Positions 30,711 to 38,670 of a DNA stretch of 64,000 nucleotides are shown piece by piece. The stretch comes from Clostridium sp. C8-1-8 (GTDB taxonomy: Bacteria; Bacillota; Clostridia; Clostridiales; Clostridiaceae). The stretch is taken from the NCBI RefSeq assembly GCF_009928445.1, contig NZ_JAABNO010000002.1, forward strand, positions 1 through 64,000. Reading direction: 5' to 3'. Under the pieces are notes generated by a model, which saw only the letters and a program-made list of their open reading frames with translations, was not told where the DNA came from and ran no database searches. The stretch's first letter is position 1; every line of letters starts with the position of its first letter. A program made the position numbers and the translations under genes.

Positions 30711-32288
30711 ATGAATAAGCTATTAGAGAGCCTAAGAGGGTTTTGGGATAAGATTAAAGCTATGAGTAAAGGTAAGAAGATAGCTTTAGGTATTTCTCTT
30801 TTAGCTGTGGTGGTCGCAATCATAGCATATACTTTTATATCCAGTAACAATAAGTACGGAATACTTTTTAATAATTTAGCTGCTGAAGACTCAAAGACAG
30901 TAACTGACAAGTTAAAAGCAGATAAAGTTGATATGAAAATATCAGGAAATAGTATTCTTGTACCGAAAGATCAGATTGATGAATTGAGACTGGAACTTGC
31001 GCCACAGCTAAATGATGGAAGTAAAGGATACGAGCTAATGGACACTGGTAGCTCCTTTGGTATGACTGATGAGGAGTTTAAGTTAAAAAAATTAAGAATG
31101 CAGCAAGGAGAACTTGAAAAGACTATAAAGAGCTTTAGTTCAGTAGAAGCTGCAAGAGTACATATAACACCAGCTACAGATTCGGTTTTTGTAAAGGATA
31201 AAACACCTGGAAAAGCTTCAGTTTATCTAAAGCTTAAGTCTGGTACAAAGATATCAAATGACCAGGTTAAGTCGATAGTTTCTCTAGTTTCAGGAGCTGT
31301 TGACAATGTTCCAAAAGAAAATATCGAAGTGGTTGATGACAAGATGAATCTTTTATCAAAGGGGTTATTTGATGAAAATGGTCAAGAAGCTGATTCATCT
31401 AGCGTTGAAAAGAGACAAGGTCTTCAAGCAGAGTATGAGAAGAACCTTGAGAAAAACATAGTTGAGTTATTAGAGCCTGTAATAGGAAAAGATAAGGTTA
31501 AGGCTAAGGTAAGTGCAACATTAGATTTAGATTCAAAGCAAAAGACTACAATAACATATGATCCTAATAAAGTTGTAAATAAGCAGCAGACTTCAAAGCA
31601 AACAGGTAGTACCTCTGATAATGGGACAACATCTCAAAGTCCAGTGGACAATAATGCTACAAATAGTATAGCTGCTACTACTGGAGCACAAAATCTAAGC
31701 ACAAACGAGTCACAAAACACTGAGTATTCTGTAGGAAGTACAGAAGAAAAGTCCATAAGTGCACCAGGGGAAGTTAAGAGAATAACTGCATCTGTTATAG
31801 TAGATGGAAAGATGGATGCTACAACACAAGATGCTATAAAGAATATAGTTTCAAGTGCTATTGGGTTTAATCAAGACAGAGGTGACGCCATAAGTGTTCT
31901 TGGTATGAGCTTTGATCCAACAGAAAAAGCAGAGATTCAAAAGCAGATAGATCAGATGAATGCTGATGATGCTAATGAGAAAAAGATGGCTCTATACAAG
32001 ACTTTAGGGGTAGCAGTAATAGCAGCTATTGCAGCAATTATAGCTTTAGTACTTATAATAAGAAAGTTTAGAAAGAAAGACCCTGAAGAAGAAAGAGAAC
32101 ATATCTTAGATGTAATAGTAAATGATAGTCTTGAGCCAAAGGATATAGAGAGATTTGATCCTATAAACTTTGAAGCTAATAACGAAAAAACACATATGGA
32201 AAATGAGATAAAGCAATATGCTACGGATAAACCAGAGCAAGTAGCAGAAATAATTAAATCATGGTTAGCAGAGAATGAGAGGGGATAA
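30711..32288 (+). CDS. fliF: MS-ring protein FliF
   Basis: 525 aa. It builds the membrane ring that carries the motor. Membrane segments at each end: IALGISLLAVVVAIIAYTFI (about 25-45) and LGVAVIAAIAAIIALVLII (about 430-450). Between them lie the periplasmic ring domains; the Gln/Thr/Asn-rich stretch around residues 295-330 is the usual flexible loop. The cytoplasmic C-terminus (EQVAEIIKSWLAENE) binds FliG. ATG 30711 with SD AGGAG, spacing 8; GTG 30702 overlaps that SD. Confidence 0.95.
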   Translation: MNKLLESLRGFWDKIKAMSKGKKIALGISLLAVVVAIIAYTFISSNNKYGILFNNLAAEDSKTVTDKLKADKVDMKISGNSILVPKDQIDELRLELAPQLNDGSKGYELMDTGSSFGMTDEEFKLKKLRMQQGELEKTIKSFSSVEAARVHITPATDSVFVKDKTPGKASVYLKLKSGTKISNDQVKSIVSLVSGAVDNVPKENIEVVDDKMNLLSKGLFDENGQEADSSSVEKRQGLQAEYEKNLEKNIVELLEPVIGKDKVKAKVSATLDLDSKQKTTITYDPNKVVNKQQTSKQTGSTSDNGTTSQSPVDNNATNSIAATTGAQNLSTNESQNTEYSVGSTEEKSISAPGEVKRITASVIVDGKMDATTQDAIKNIVSSAIGFNQDRGDAISVLGMSFDPTEKAEIQKQIDQMNADDANEKKMALYKTLGVAVIAAIAAIIALVLIIRKFRKKDPEEEREHILDVIVNDSLEPKDIERFDPINFEANNEKTHMENEIKQYATDKPEQVAEIIKSWLAENERG

Positions 32289-32290
32289 TA

Positions 32291-33307
32291 ATGCCAAGAG
32301 AAGGTTCAAAATTAACTGGAATACAAAAAGCAGCTATACTTTTTATCACTCTTGGTCCTGAAGCTTCTGCAGGCATAATAAAGAAACTACCAGAGAGTGA
32401 GATACAAAAGATAACCTATGAGATAGCTAACATAACTTCAGTTAGTTCAGATCAAAGAGAAGAAATACTTAATGAATTTCTTGAGATGAATAAAGCTAGA
32501 GACTATATTGTAGAAGGTGGTATGGACTATGCTAGAGTGCTTTTAGCAAAGGCACTTGGTCAGCAAAGAGCTGCTGAGATACTAGAGAAAGTTACAGAGG
32601 TAACTCAGCAGTACAGACCATTTTCTATAGCTAGAAAAGCTGATGCACATCAATTGCTTAATGTTATTTCAAACGAGCATCCACAGACAATTGCATTAAT
32701 ATTGTGTTATCTTCAGGCTGAAAAGTCGGCTCAGGTTATAGCGGAGCTTCCAGAAGAACTTCAAAGTGATGTTGCATTTAGAATTGCAACTATGAATAAC
32801 ACATCACCTATGGTTATAAAAGAAATAGAAAAAGTCCTAGAAAGCAAGCTATCTTCTATTGTAAGAACAGAAGTAACTTCATTAGGTGGTGTAGATACTT
32901 TAGTTGATATATTAAATCAAGTTGATAGAACTACTGAAAAGAATATAACTGAAAGCTTAGAAAGAGAAGATGCAGATCTTGCTGAAAAGATTAAGAGCAG
33001 TATGTTCGTATTTGAAGATATCATTACTCTTGACGATATATCTATTCAGAGAATTCTTAGAGAAACAGATGCTAAGGAATTGGCTCTTGCGCTTAAGGGC
33101 TGTTCAGAAGAAGTTGCAAATTCTATATTTAAGAACCAGTCTAAGAGAGCAGCTGCTGCATTAAAGGAAGATATGGAGTTCTTAGGGCCAGTTAGACTTA
33201 ATGATGTTGAAAAGGCACAACAGAAGATTGTTGCTATCATCAGAAGATTAGATGAAGCTGGAGAAATCATCTTAGCAAGAGGTGGAGAAGATGCAATCGT
33301 CCTATAG
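32291..33307 (+). CDS. fliG: Motor switch protein FliG
   Basis: 338 aa, full length. It sits on FliF and contacts the stator to generate torque. N-terminal FliF-binding helices (TGIQKAAILFITLGPEAS), the EHPQTIALIL motif in the middle domain, MFVFEDI in the linker, and a C-terminal torque domain with charged residues (AAAALKEDMEFLGPVRLNDV). SD GAGGGG. Its end overlaps the fliH start. Confidence 0.95.
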   Translation: MPREGSKLTGIQKAAILFITLGPEASAGIIKKLPESEIQKITYEIANITSVSSDQREEILNEFLEMNKARDYIVEGGMDYARVLLAKALGQQRAAEILEKVTEVTQQYRPFSIARKADAHQLLNVISNEHPQTIALILCYLQAEKSAQVIAELPEELQSDVAFRIATMNNTSPMVIKEIEKVLESKLSSIVRTEVTSLGGVDTLVDILNQVDRTTEKNITESLEREDADLAEKIKSSMFVFEDIITLDDISIQRILRETDAKELALALKGCSEEVANSIFKNQSKRAAAALKEDMEFLGPVRLNDVEKAQQKIVAIIRRLDEAGEIILARGGEDAIVL

Positions 33308-34040
33308 TGTTATTAAGAGTAATAGTGTAACAAGTGGAACTAGTAAAAAGATTAATACTGACTATGAACAAAGAGACAGTGTTGAGGATATGTTAAACAA
33401 TGATCCAGAAGAAGCAGCTAGAATGGTTGAGAGCTATAAGAATATTGGTGATAACATCATAAGAAACGCTCAAAGACAAAAAGAAAAGATGCTAGAGGCT
33501 GCTTATGTCCAAGCTCAGGATATCGAAAGAGAAGCTTATGAAAGAGGCTATAAGCAAGGTACTGAAAATGGGTATGAAGATGGTTACAGAGAAGCTTATG
33601 ATAAAAATATAGAATTAGCTAGAAATGAAGCTGATTCTATAATAAGCAATGCTAATAATATACTTTTTCAGGCTAAGCAAGAATATGAACAATATTTAGA
33701 AGCAAAGAAAGAAGAAATAATAAGGCTATCTGTAGAGATGACAGAGAAAATTCTAAGAGAAAGACTTGGTTCAGATCATGGACTTAATTCTATAGTTGAA
33801 AATGTAATAGCAGAATCAAAAGGCACTCAGACTTTTATAATAAAATGTAATGTTACTCATGTTGAAGCAATTAAGACACAACTAGAGTTATGGAAAAATA
33901 AATTTGTTATAAAGGGTGAGATATTTGTCATAGAAGACTCTTCACTAGAACCAGGAAATGCTATTGTTGAAAAAGAAAACGGCTTAGTGGTAGTGGGAAT
34001 TGATATATCTATGAATAAGCTGTTAGAGGCTCTTTCATAA
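33291..34040 (+). CDS. fliH: Flagellar export regulator FliH
   Basis: 249 aa. FliH tethers and restrains the FliI ATPase at the export gate. A long helical, charged region contains glycine-spaced repeats (REAYERGYKQGTENGYEDGY, a GxxxG run typical of FliH), followed by the V-ATPase-E-like C-terminal domain (IIRLSVEMTEKILRERLG). ATG 33291 overlaps the fliG end by 17 nt, with SD GAGGTGG in fliG; GTG 33282 is less likely. Confidence 0.9.
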   Translation: MQSSYSVIKSNSVTSGTSKKINTDYEQRDSVEDMLNNDPEEAARMVESYKNIGDNIIRNAQRQKEKMLEAAYVQAQDIEREAYERGYKQGTENGYEDGYREAYDKNIELARNEADSIISNANNILFQAKQEYEQYLEAKKEEIIRLSVEMTEKILRERLGSDHGLNSIVENVIAESKGTQTFIIKCNVTHVEAIKTQLELWKNKFVIKGEIFVIEDSSLEPGNAIVEKENGLVVVGIDISMNKLLEALS

Positions 34041-34053
34041 TAGGAGGTTTGCT

Positions 34054-35364
34054 ATGATTTCAATTGATTTTGAAGGTATACTAAATAATATAGATGAAAT
34101 AAACTTCAACCATTATGAAGGAAGAGTAAAAAAGGTAATAGGTCTTACCATAGAAGTTGAAGGCATAAGAGCTTTCGTAGGAGAACTTTGCACTATATAT
34201 AATGAAAAAAATAAACCTATAAAATGTGAAGTGGTTGGATTTAAGGACGATAGTGTTATACTAATGCCACTTGGTGAACTTATAGGTATTTCTCCAGGCT
34301 GCAAGGTTGTGCCTGAGGGAAGACCACTAAGTGTAAAATGTAGTGATGAGCTACTAGGTAAGATGTTGGATGGACTAGGGATACCCTTTGATGGTAAGGA
34401 GATAAGTGGAGGTCAGTACTATCCACTTGACAATGCACCACCGGATCCTATGAGAAGAAGAAGAATTAAGGAAGTACTTCCTACAGGTGTAAGAGCTATA
34501 GATGGATTTTTAACCTGTGGAGATGGACAAAGAATAGGTATATTTGCAGGTAGTGGAGTTGGTAAAAGTACAACTTTAGGTATGATTGCAAGAGAAGCCG
34601 AAGCTGATGTCAATGTTATTTCACTTATAGGAGAAAGAGGAAGAGAAGTTCTTGACTTCATAGAAAAGGACCTTGGACCTGAGGGAATGAAAAGATCAGT
34701 AGTAGTATGTGCTACTTCAGATCAACCTGCACTTGTTAGAATAAAAGGAGCTCTTACAGCTACGGCAATAGCAGAGTATTTCAGAGATAAAGGGAAAAAA
34801 GTTATTCTTATGATGGACTCGGTTACAAGATTTGCAATGGCTCAGAGAGAGGTTGGACTAGCTATAGGAGAACCACCTGCAACTAAAGGTTATACCCCAT
34901 CAGTTTTCGCAATGCTACCAAGATTGATGGAAAGGGCAGGTACCTCTGAAAAAGGTTCTATAACGGCTTTTTATACAGTTCTTGTTGACGGTGATGACTT
35001 TAATGAACCTATTGCAGATGCTGTTAGAGGTATACTAGATGGGCATATAGTTTTATCTAGAGCTTTAGCTCATAAGAATCACTATCCAGCTATAGACATA
35101 TTGAACTCAGTATCAAGACTTATGCCATCCATAGCGGAAGATGTACATAAAGAAGTAAGTTCTTTTGCAAGAGATCTTCTTGCTACATATAAGGAATCTG
35201 AAGATTTAATAAATATTGGTGCTTATGCAAGAGGCAGCAACAGAAAAATAGATATGGCAATAGATTATCATGATTTTATTATAAGCTTTTTAAAACAAGG
35301 GATAGATGAGAAGTCTACCTATGAAGAAAGTAAAAATAAACTTATTTCAATGTTTAAAGGATAG
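34054..35364 (+). CDS. fliI: Flagellar export ATPase FliI
   Basis: 436 aa, a hexameric ATPase related to the F1 beta subunit that powers unfolding and export of flagellar proteins. Walker A: FAGSGVGKSTTLG; Walker B region: VILMMDSVTRFAMAQREVGL; PPATKGYTPSVFAMLPRLMERAG is the family signature. SD AGGAGG. It lies in the usual fliH-fliI-fliJ order. Confidence 0.96.
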   Translation: MISIDFEGILNNIDEINFNHYEGRVKKVIGLTIEVEGIRAFVGELCTIYNEKNKPIKCEVVGFKDDSVILMPLGELIGISPGCKVVPEGRPLSVKCSDELLGKMLDGLGIPFDGKEISGGQYYPLDNAPPDPMRRRRIKEVLPTGVRAIDGFLTCGDGQRIGIFAGSGVGKSTTLGMIAREAEADVNVISLIGERGREVLDFIEKDLGPEGMKRSVVVCATSDQPALVRIKGALTATAIAEYFRDKGKKVILMMDSVTRFAMAQREVGLAIGEPPATKGYTPSVFAMLPRLMERAGTSEKGSITAFYTVLVDGDDFNEPIADAVRGILDGHIVLSRALAHKNHYPAIDILNSVSRLMPSIAEDVHKEVSSFARDLLATYKESEDLINIGAYARGSNRKIDMAIDYHDFIISFLKQGIDEKSTYEESKNKLISMFKG

Positions 35365-35370
35365 GATATC

Positions 35371-35811
35371 ATGCCAAATGGATTTAAATTTAGTCTTCAA
35401 AAGGTTTTAGATATAAGAGTTGAAAAAGAAGAAGAAAGTAAAATATTATTTCAAAAGACTCAAAAAGAAAAGACAATGATTGAGCAAAAGATTAATGAGA
35501 TGCATGAAAGTTTTGAACAGTATAAAAGCATAAAAAGTGGGGAATCAGGAGCTTATCAAAAAATAAAGAGAAACTACTTAAATGCCTTAAGTGCTGGTAT
35601 AAAGAGTAAGGAAAAAGAGCTCGAGAATAAAGATAGAGAATTAACTTACAGAAGAGAAGACCTTAAGCAAAAGCAGATTGATAAGAAAACTGTAGAGATA
35701 CTTAAGGAAAAGAGATATGAAGCTTTCATCAAGGAACAAGATAGACAAGAGCAGATAGCTAATGATGAATTTGCTTTATACGCTCACCTTAGAAACACTG
35801 AAAGGAGGTGA
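35371..35811 (+). CDS. fliJ: Flagellar export protein FliJ
   Basis: 146 aa, a nearly uninterrupted coiled coil (FKFSLQKVLDIRVEKEEES, then FQKTQKEKTMIEQKINEMHE). FliJ is the central stalk of the export ATPase. Identification is by helical pattern, N-terminal motif and place behind fliI. Its stop overlaps the fliK SD (AAAGGAGG). Confidence 0.88.
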   Translation: MPNGFKFSLQKVLDIRVEKEEESKILFQKTQKEKTMIEQKINEMHESFEQYKSIKSGESGAYQKIKRNYLNALSAGIKSKEKELENKDRELTYRREDLKQKQIDKKTVEILKEKRYEAFIKEQDRQEQIANDEFALYAHLRNTERR

Positions 35812-35816
35812 ATAAA

Positions 35817-37481
35817 GTGAATATGAGTATGAACTTAAATAGTATCAATACGAGCATTGAAAATAGCATCAATACTATTAATAGTATAAATAGCAGTCTT
35901 AATAGTGGCTATGATGTGACACCAGTTAGCAATAATAATTCATATAACCAAGACTATAGCAATAATAAAGTTAAAGCTAACGATAGTAGTGCTTCAAGCT
36001 TTTCAGCCGTTTTATCGAAATCGCTTCCTAAAAAGGATGATACAAAAGATAAATCAAATGATGATGATATAAAAGACACTATGTCCAAGTTAAAGCAGAT
36101 TAAGCAGAACCTTGATAATAATAAGGAAAGCTTAAAAGATCAAGTTGCTAAAGTATTTTCAGATGAGAAGCCAGAAAATGTAGACCAAGTTATTAACTCT
36201 GTAGAAAAGGTTATTGAAGAAATTTCTGGAGATAGCAATAGTGATAGTATAACAGGGGCAGCGAATCCGGCTAAAGAGAAAACTGATATAAAAGATGATG
36301 ACAAAAAGGCTTCAGTAGATGACACAGACAAGCTTATTGCAATTTTGACTATGCTTCTAATGGGCAATAATACTCAAACCAATAATGAGACTACAGGTAA
36401 CCAAGTTGATGCTTCACAAGACAATTTGAATGTGAATACAGCCAATGGCAAACTTCAGAATGCAAATCTTATAGATTTAGCTGTTAAAAATTTGCTAAAC
36501 CTCAAGGAACAAAGCGCTGAGCAGTCTTTAGGTGAAAAATCAGAATCAAAAAATATACTTAAAGAAATAATGGCGCTGCTAAATAAGGTTGATGGAAAAG
36601 AAGAATTAAGTTTAGGAGATAAGCTTAAAAACAGTATCCAGAATATGCTTGCACATTCATCTGACAATAACTCTGATACAGTAAACTCTTCAAAGTCTGA
36701 TATTAAGCAGATAATTCTAGAACTTGTTGATTTAAAAAACAATAATAAAGAAAGTGAAGCTAACTTAAATAAAGGTAAAGAAGCTAAAAATCCTAATACT
36801 ACTAGTTTATTATCTGTGGTTAATAAATTTAAAGCTTCTGAAAATAGCACATTAACAGACAGCTCAGCGAAAAATTTGAATTCTTCTTCTAATGATGGTG
36901 ATAAGGTGCTTAAATCTATAATTGGTGATAAGGAAAGCAATGTTCAAAGTAAATTTTCTATGATGATGGATCAGCTTAAAAATACCACTCAAGCTGTAGA
37001 AGCACCAAAGGAGCAGCCTGTTATAGGTAGAAATACTATGGTTAGTGACATAGTTAAGTCTATAAAGTATATGGAAAAGTTAGATGTTAAGGAACTGACC
37101 TTAAAGACTAACCCAGGAACTTTAGGAGAGATAACTATAAAGCTTACTCTTGATACTTCTAACATGAAGGCTACAATCACAGCCAATACAAAAGAAGCGT
37201 ATAGCATTTTAAATGATAATCTAAAGGATTTGAAGAAAAGTCTAGAGACTAGCAATATAAAGATACCAGAAGTATCAATAGAGATAAGAAACGATAACTA
37301 TAACAATCCTAATAGAAATCAAAATTCGCAAATGTCTAACTTTGGGTTTGGCAGTGAACAAAAGGGAAATAGGCAGAAGAACACTAATGACAATAGTACG
37401 AAAATAGAGGATGATGATATTAATATAGCTGAAAATTCTAGACAAGCTATTATAGATAATAACCTTAATCATTTAGTTTAG
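35817..37481 (+). CDS. fliK: Hook-length control protein FliK
   Basis: About 555 aa. A long, probably disordered N-terminal region rich in Asn, Ser, Asp and Lys (the ruler part, residues 1-400) precedes the conserved Flg_hook domain (LDVKELTLKTNPGTLGEITI, then LNDNLKDLKKSLETSNIKI). FliK measures hook length and switches export specificity through FlhB. GTG 35817 lies 8 nt after GGAGG; GTG 35808 and ATG 35823 are alternatives. Confidence 0.88.
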   Translation: MNMSMNLNSINTSIENSINTINSINSSLNSGYDVTPVSNNNSYNQDYSNNKVKANDSSASSFSAVLSKSLPKKDDTKDKSNDDDIKDTMSKLKQIKQNLDNNKESLKDQVAKVFSDEKPENVDQVINSVEKVIEEISGDSNSDSITGAANPAKEKTDIKDDDKKASVDDTDKLIAILTMLLMGNNTQTNNETTGNQVDASQDNLNVNTANGKLQNANLIDLAVKNLLNLKEQSAEQSLGEKSESKNILKEIMALLNKVDGKEELSLGDKLKNSIQNMLAHSSDNNSDTVNSSKSDIKQIILELVDLKNNNKESEANLNKGKEAKNPNTTSLLSVVNKFKASENSTLTDSSAKNLNSSSNDGDKVLKSIIGDKESNVQSKFSMMMDQLKNTTQAVEAPKEQPVIGRNTMVSDIVKSIKYMEKLDVKELTLKTNPGTLGEITIKLTLDTSNMKATITANTKEAYSILNDNLKDLKKSLETSNIKIPEVSIEIRNDNYNNPNRNQNSQMSNFGFGSEQKGNRQKNTNDNSTKIEDDDINIAENSRQAIIDNNLNHLV

Positions 37482-37492
37482 GAGGTGTGATG

Positions 37493-38179
37493 ATGGCAAC
37501 AGATATAAGCTCAAATAATGTTGTAACAAGTTATGATGGTTCAAGGGCAACCACTAGAGGTACAAAAATAATACAGCCAGGTAAGGACATGGATAAGAAC
37601 TCGTTCTTAAAGATTTTATCAGCAGAACTTTCTAACCAAGATCCTGACAATGCTAAGGATAGTACACAGTACATATCGCAGATGGCTCAGTTCACTTCAA
37701 TGGAACAGATGGCCAACCTTAACACTACTATGAGTTCATTCGCATCTAATTCACTTGTAGGTAAGGGTGTAACTATGAAGGACGTTGATAGTTCAGGGAC
37801 GCCTTATACTGGAGTAATTAAAGCTGTGGCTACAAAGAATGGTGAAACTACGATAAGTGTTGCAGTAAGTGTTAACGGACAGAATGAATATAAAGATTTT
37901 CCGATGAGTAATATAGATACGGTTTTAGATGTACCTGACAGTACAATAGCTCCAATAACAAATATCAACGGTAATATGTCCTTCTTATCAGCAGCATCAC
38001 TAATTGGTAAACAGGCAGAGTTCTCAGATAAAGATGCTAGTGGTAATGTATATAAGGGAATAGTTAAAGGTGTATCAAAGGAAAATGGAGTAATAAACTT
38101 ATCAGTTAAGGTTGATGGGCAAGATACTTTAAAGACCTTTACTTATGATAAGCTAACAAAAGTAAATGCTGTAGAATAG
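37493..38179 (+). CDS. flgD: Hook-capping scaffold FlgD
   Basis: 228 aa. The conserved N-terminal FlgD part (MDKNSFLKILSAELSNQDP, SQMAQFTSMEQMANL) is followed by two copies of a small beta domain: SLVGKGVTMKDVDSSGTPYT and SLIGKQAEFSDKDASGNVYK, each with GVIKxV or GIVKGV and a closing strand, so the C-terminal half is an internal duplication. FlgD caps the growing hook. ATG 37493 is 7 nt from GGAGG; earlier starts crowd the SD. Confidence 0.92.
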   Translation: MATDISSNNVVTSYDGSRATTRGTKIIQPGKDMDKNSFLKILSAELSNQDPDNAKDSTQYISQMAQFTSMEQMANLNTTMSSFASNSLVGKGVTMKDVDSSGTPYTGVIKAVATKNGETTISVAVSVNGQNEYKDFPMSNIDTVLDVPDSTIAPITNINGNMSFLSAASLIGKQAEFSDKDASGNVYKGIVKGVSKENGVINLSVKVDGQDTLKTFTYDKLTKVNAVE

Positions 38180-38189
38180 GGTGGTAGGT

Positions 38190-38579
38190 GTGAGTAGTTA
38201 CAGAATAGTAAATGGTAAGCCGTATTTAGTTGGCAACCTAACTGCACCTTCAGAAAATAAAAGAATAGTCACTGATGCTAGTAAGAAGAGTTTTAAGGAT
38301 ATACTTGATGAAAAGATAAACTCTGAGAGTTATGGATATAAGATATCAAGTCATGCGTCAGAAAGATTAAAAAGTATAAATTTCTCTAAAGCAGATTACA
38401 TGGAAATTCAAAGAGGATTTGATTTAGCCAGGGATAAGGGTGCAAAAAATACGGTTATGGTATACAAGGATGTGGCTTTGATTGCCAGTGTAGAGAATAA
38501 AACAATCATAACTGCGGTGGAGAAGGATAGAGCAAAGGAAAATGTATTCACTAATGTAGATAGCGTAGTTATCTTATAA
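38190..38579 (+). CDS. Flagellar operon protein (TIGR02530 type)
   Basis: About 129 aa. The pattern YKISSHASERLKSINFSKAD and RDKGAKNTVMVYKDVALIAS matches the small conserved protein that lies between flgD and flgE in many Firmicutes; its function is not established. GTG 38190 is assumed; GTG 38181 is also possible. A 90-bp stretch separates it from the hook gene. Confidence 0.8.
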   Translation: MSSYRIVNGKPYLVGNLTAPSENKRIVTDASKKSFKDILDEKINSESYGYKISSHASERLKSINFSKADYMEIQRGFDLARDKGAKNTVMVYKDVALIASVENKTIITAVEKDRAKENVFTNVDSVVIL

Positions 38580-38670
38580 GTAAGAGGCTGGACCTAAAAA
38601 GAGGGGGCCTCACCTTGTGGAAGGAAAGAAGCAAGGTATTAATTATAAAAATTTTGGGAGGTCAATATAT

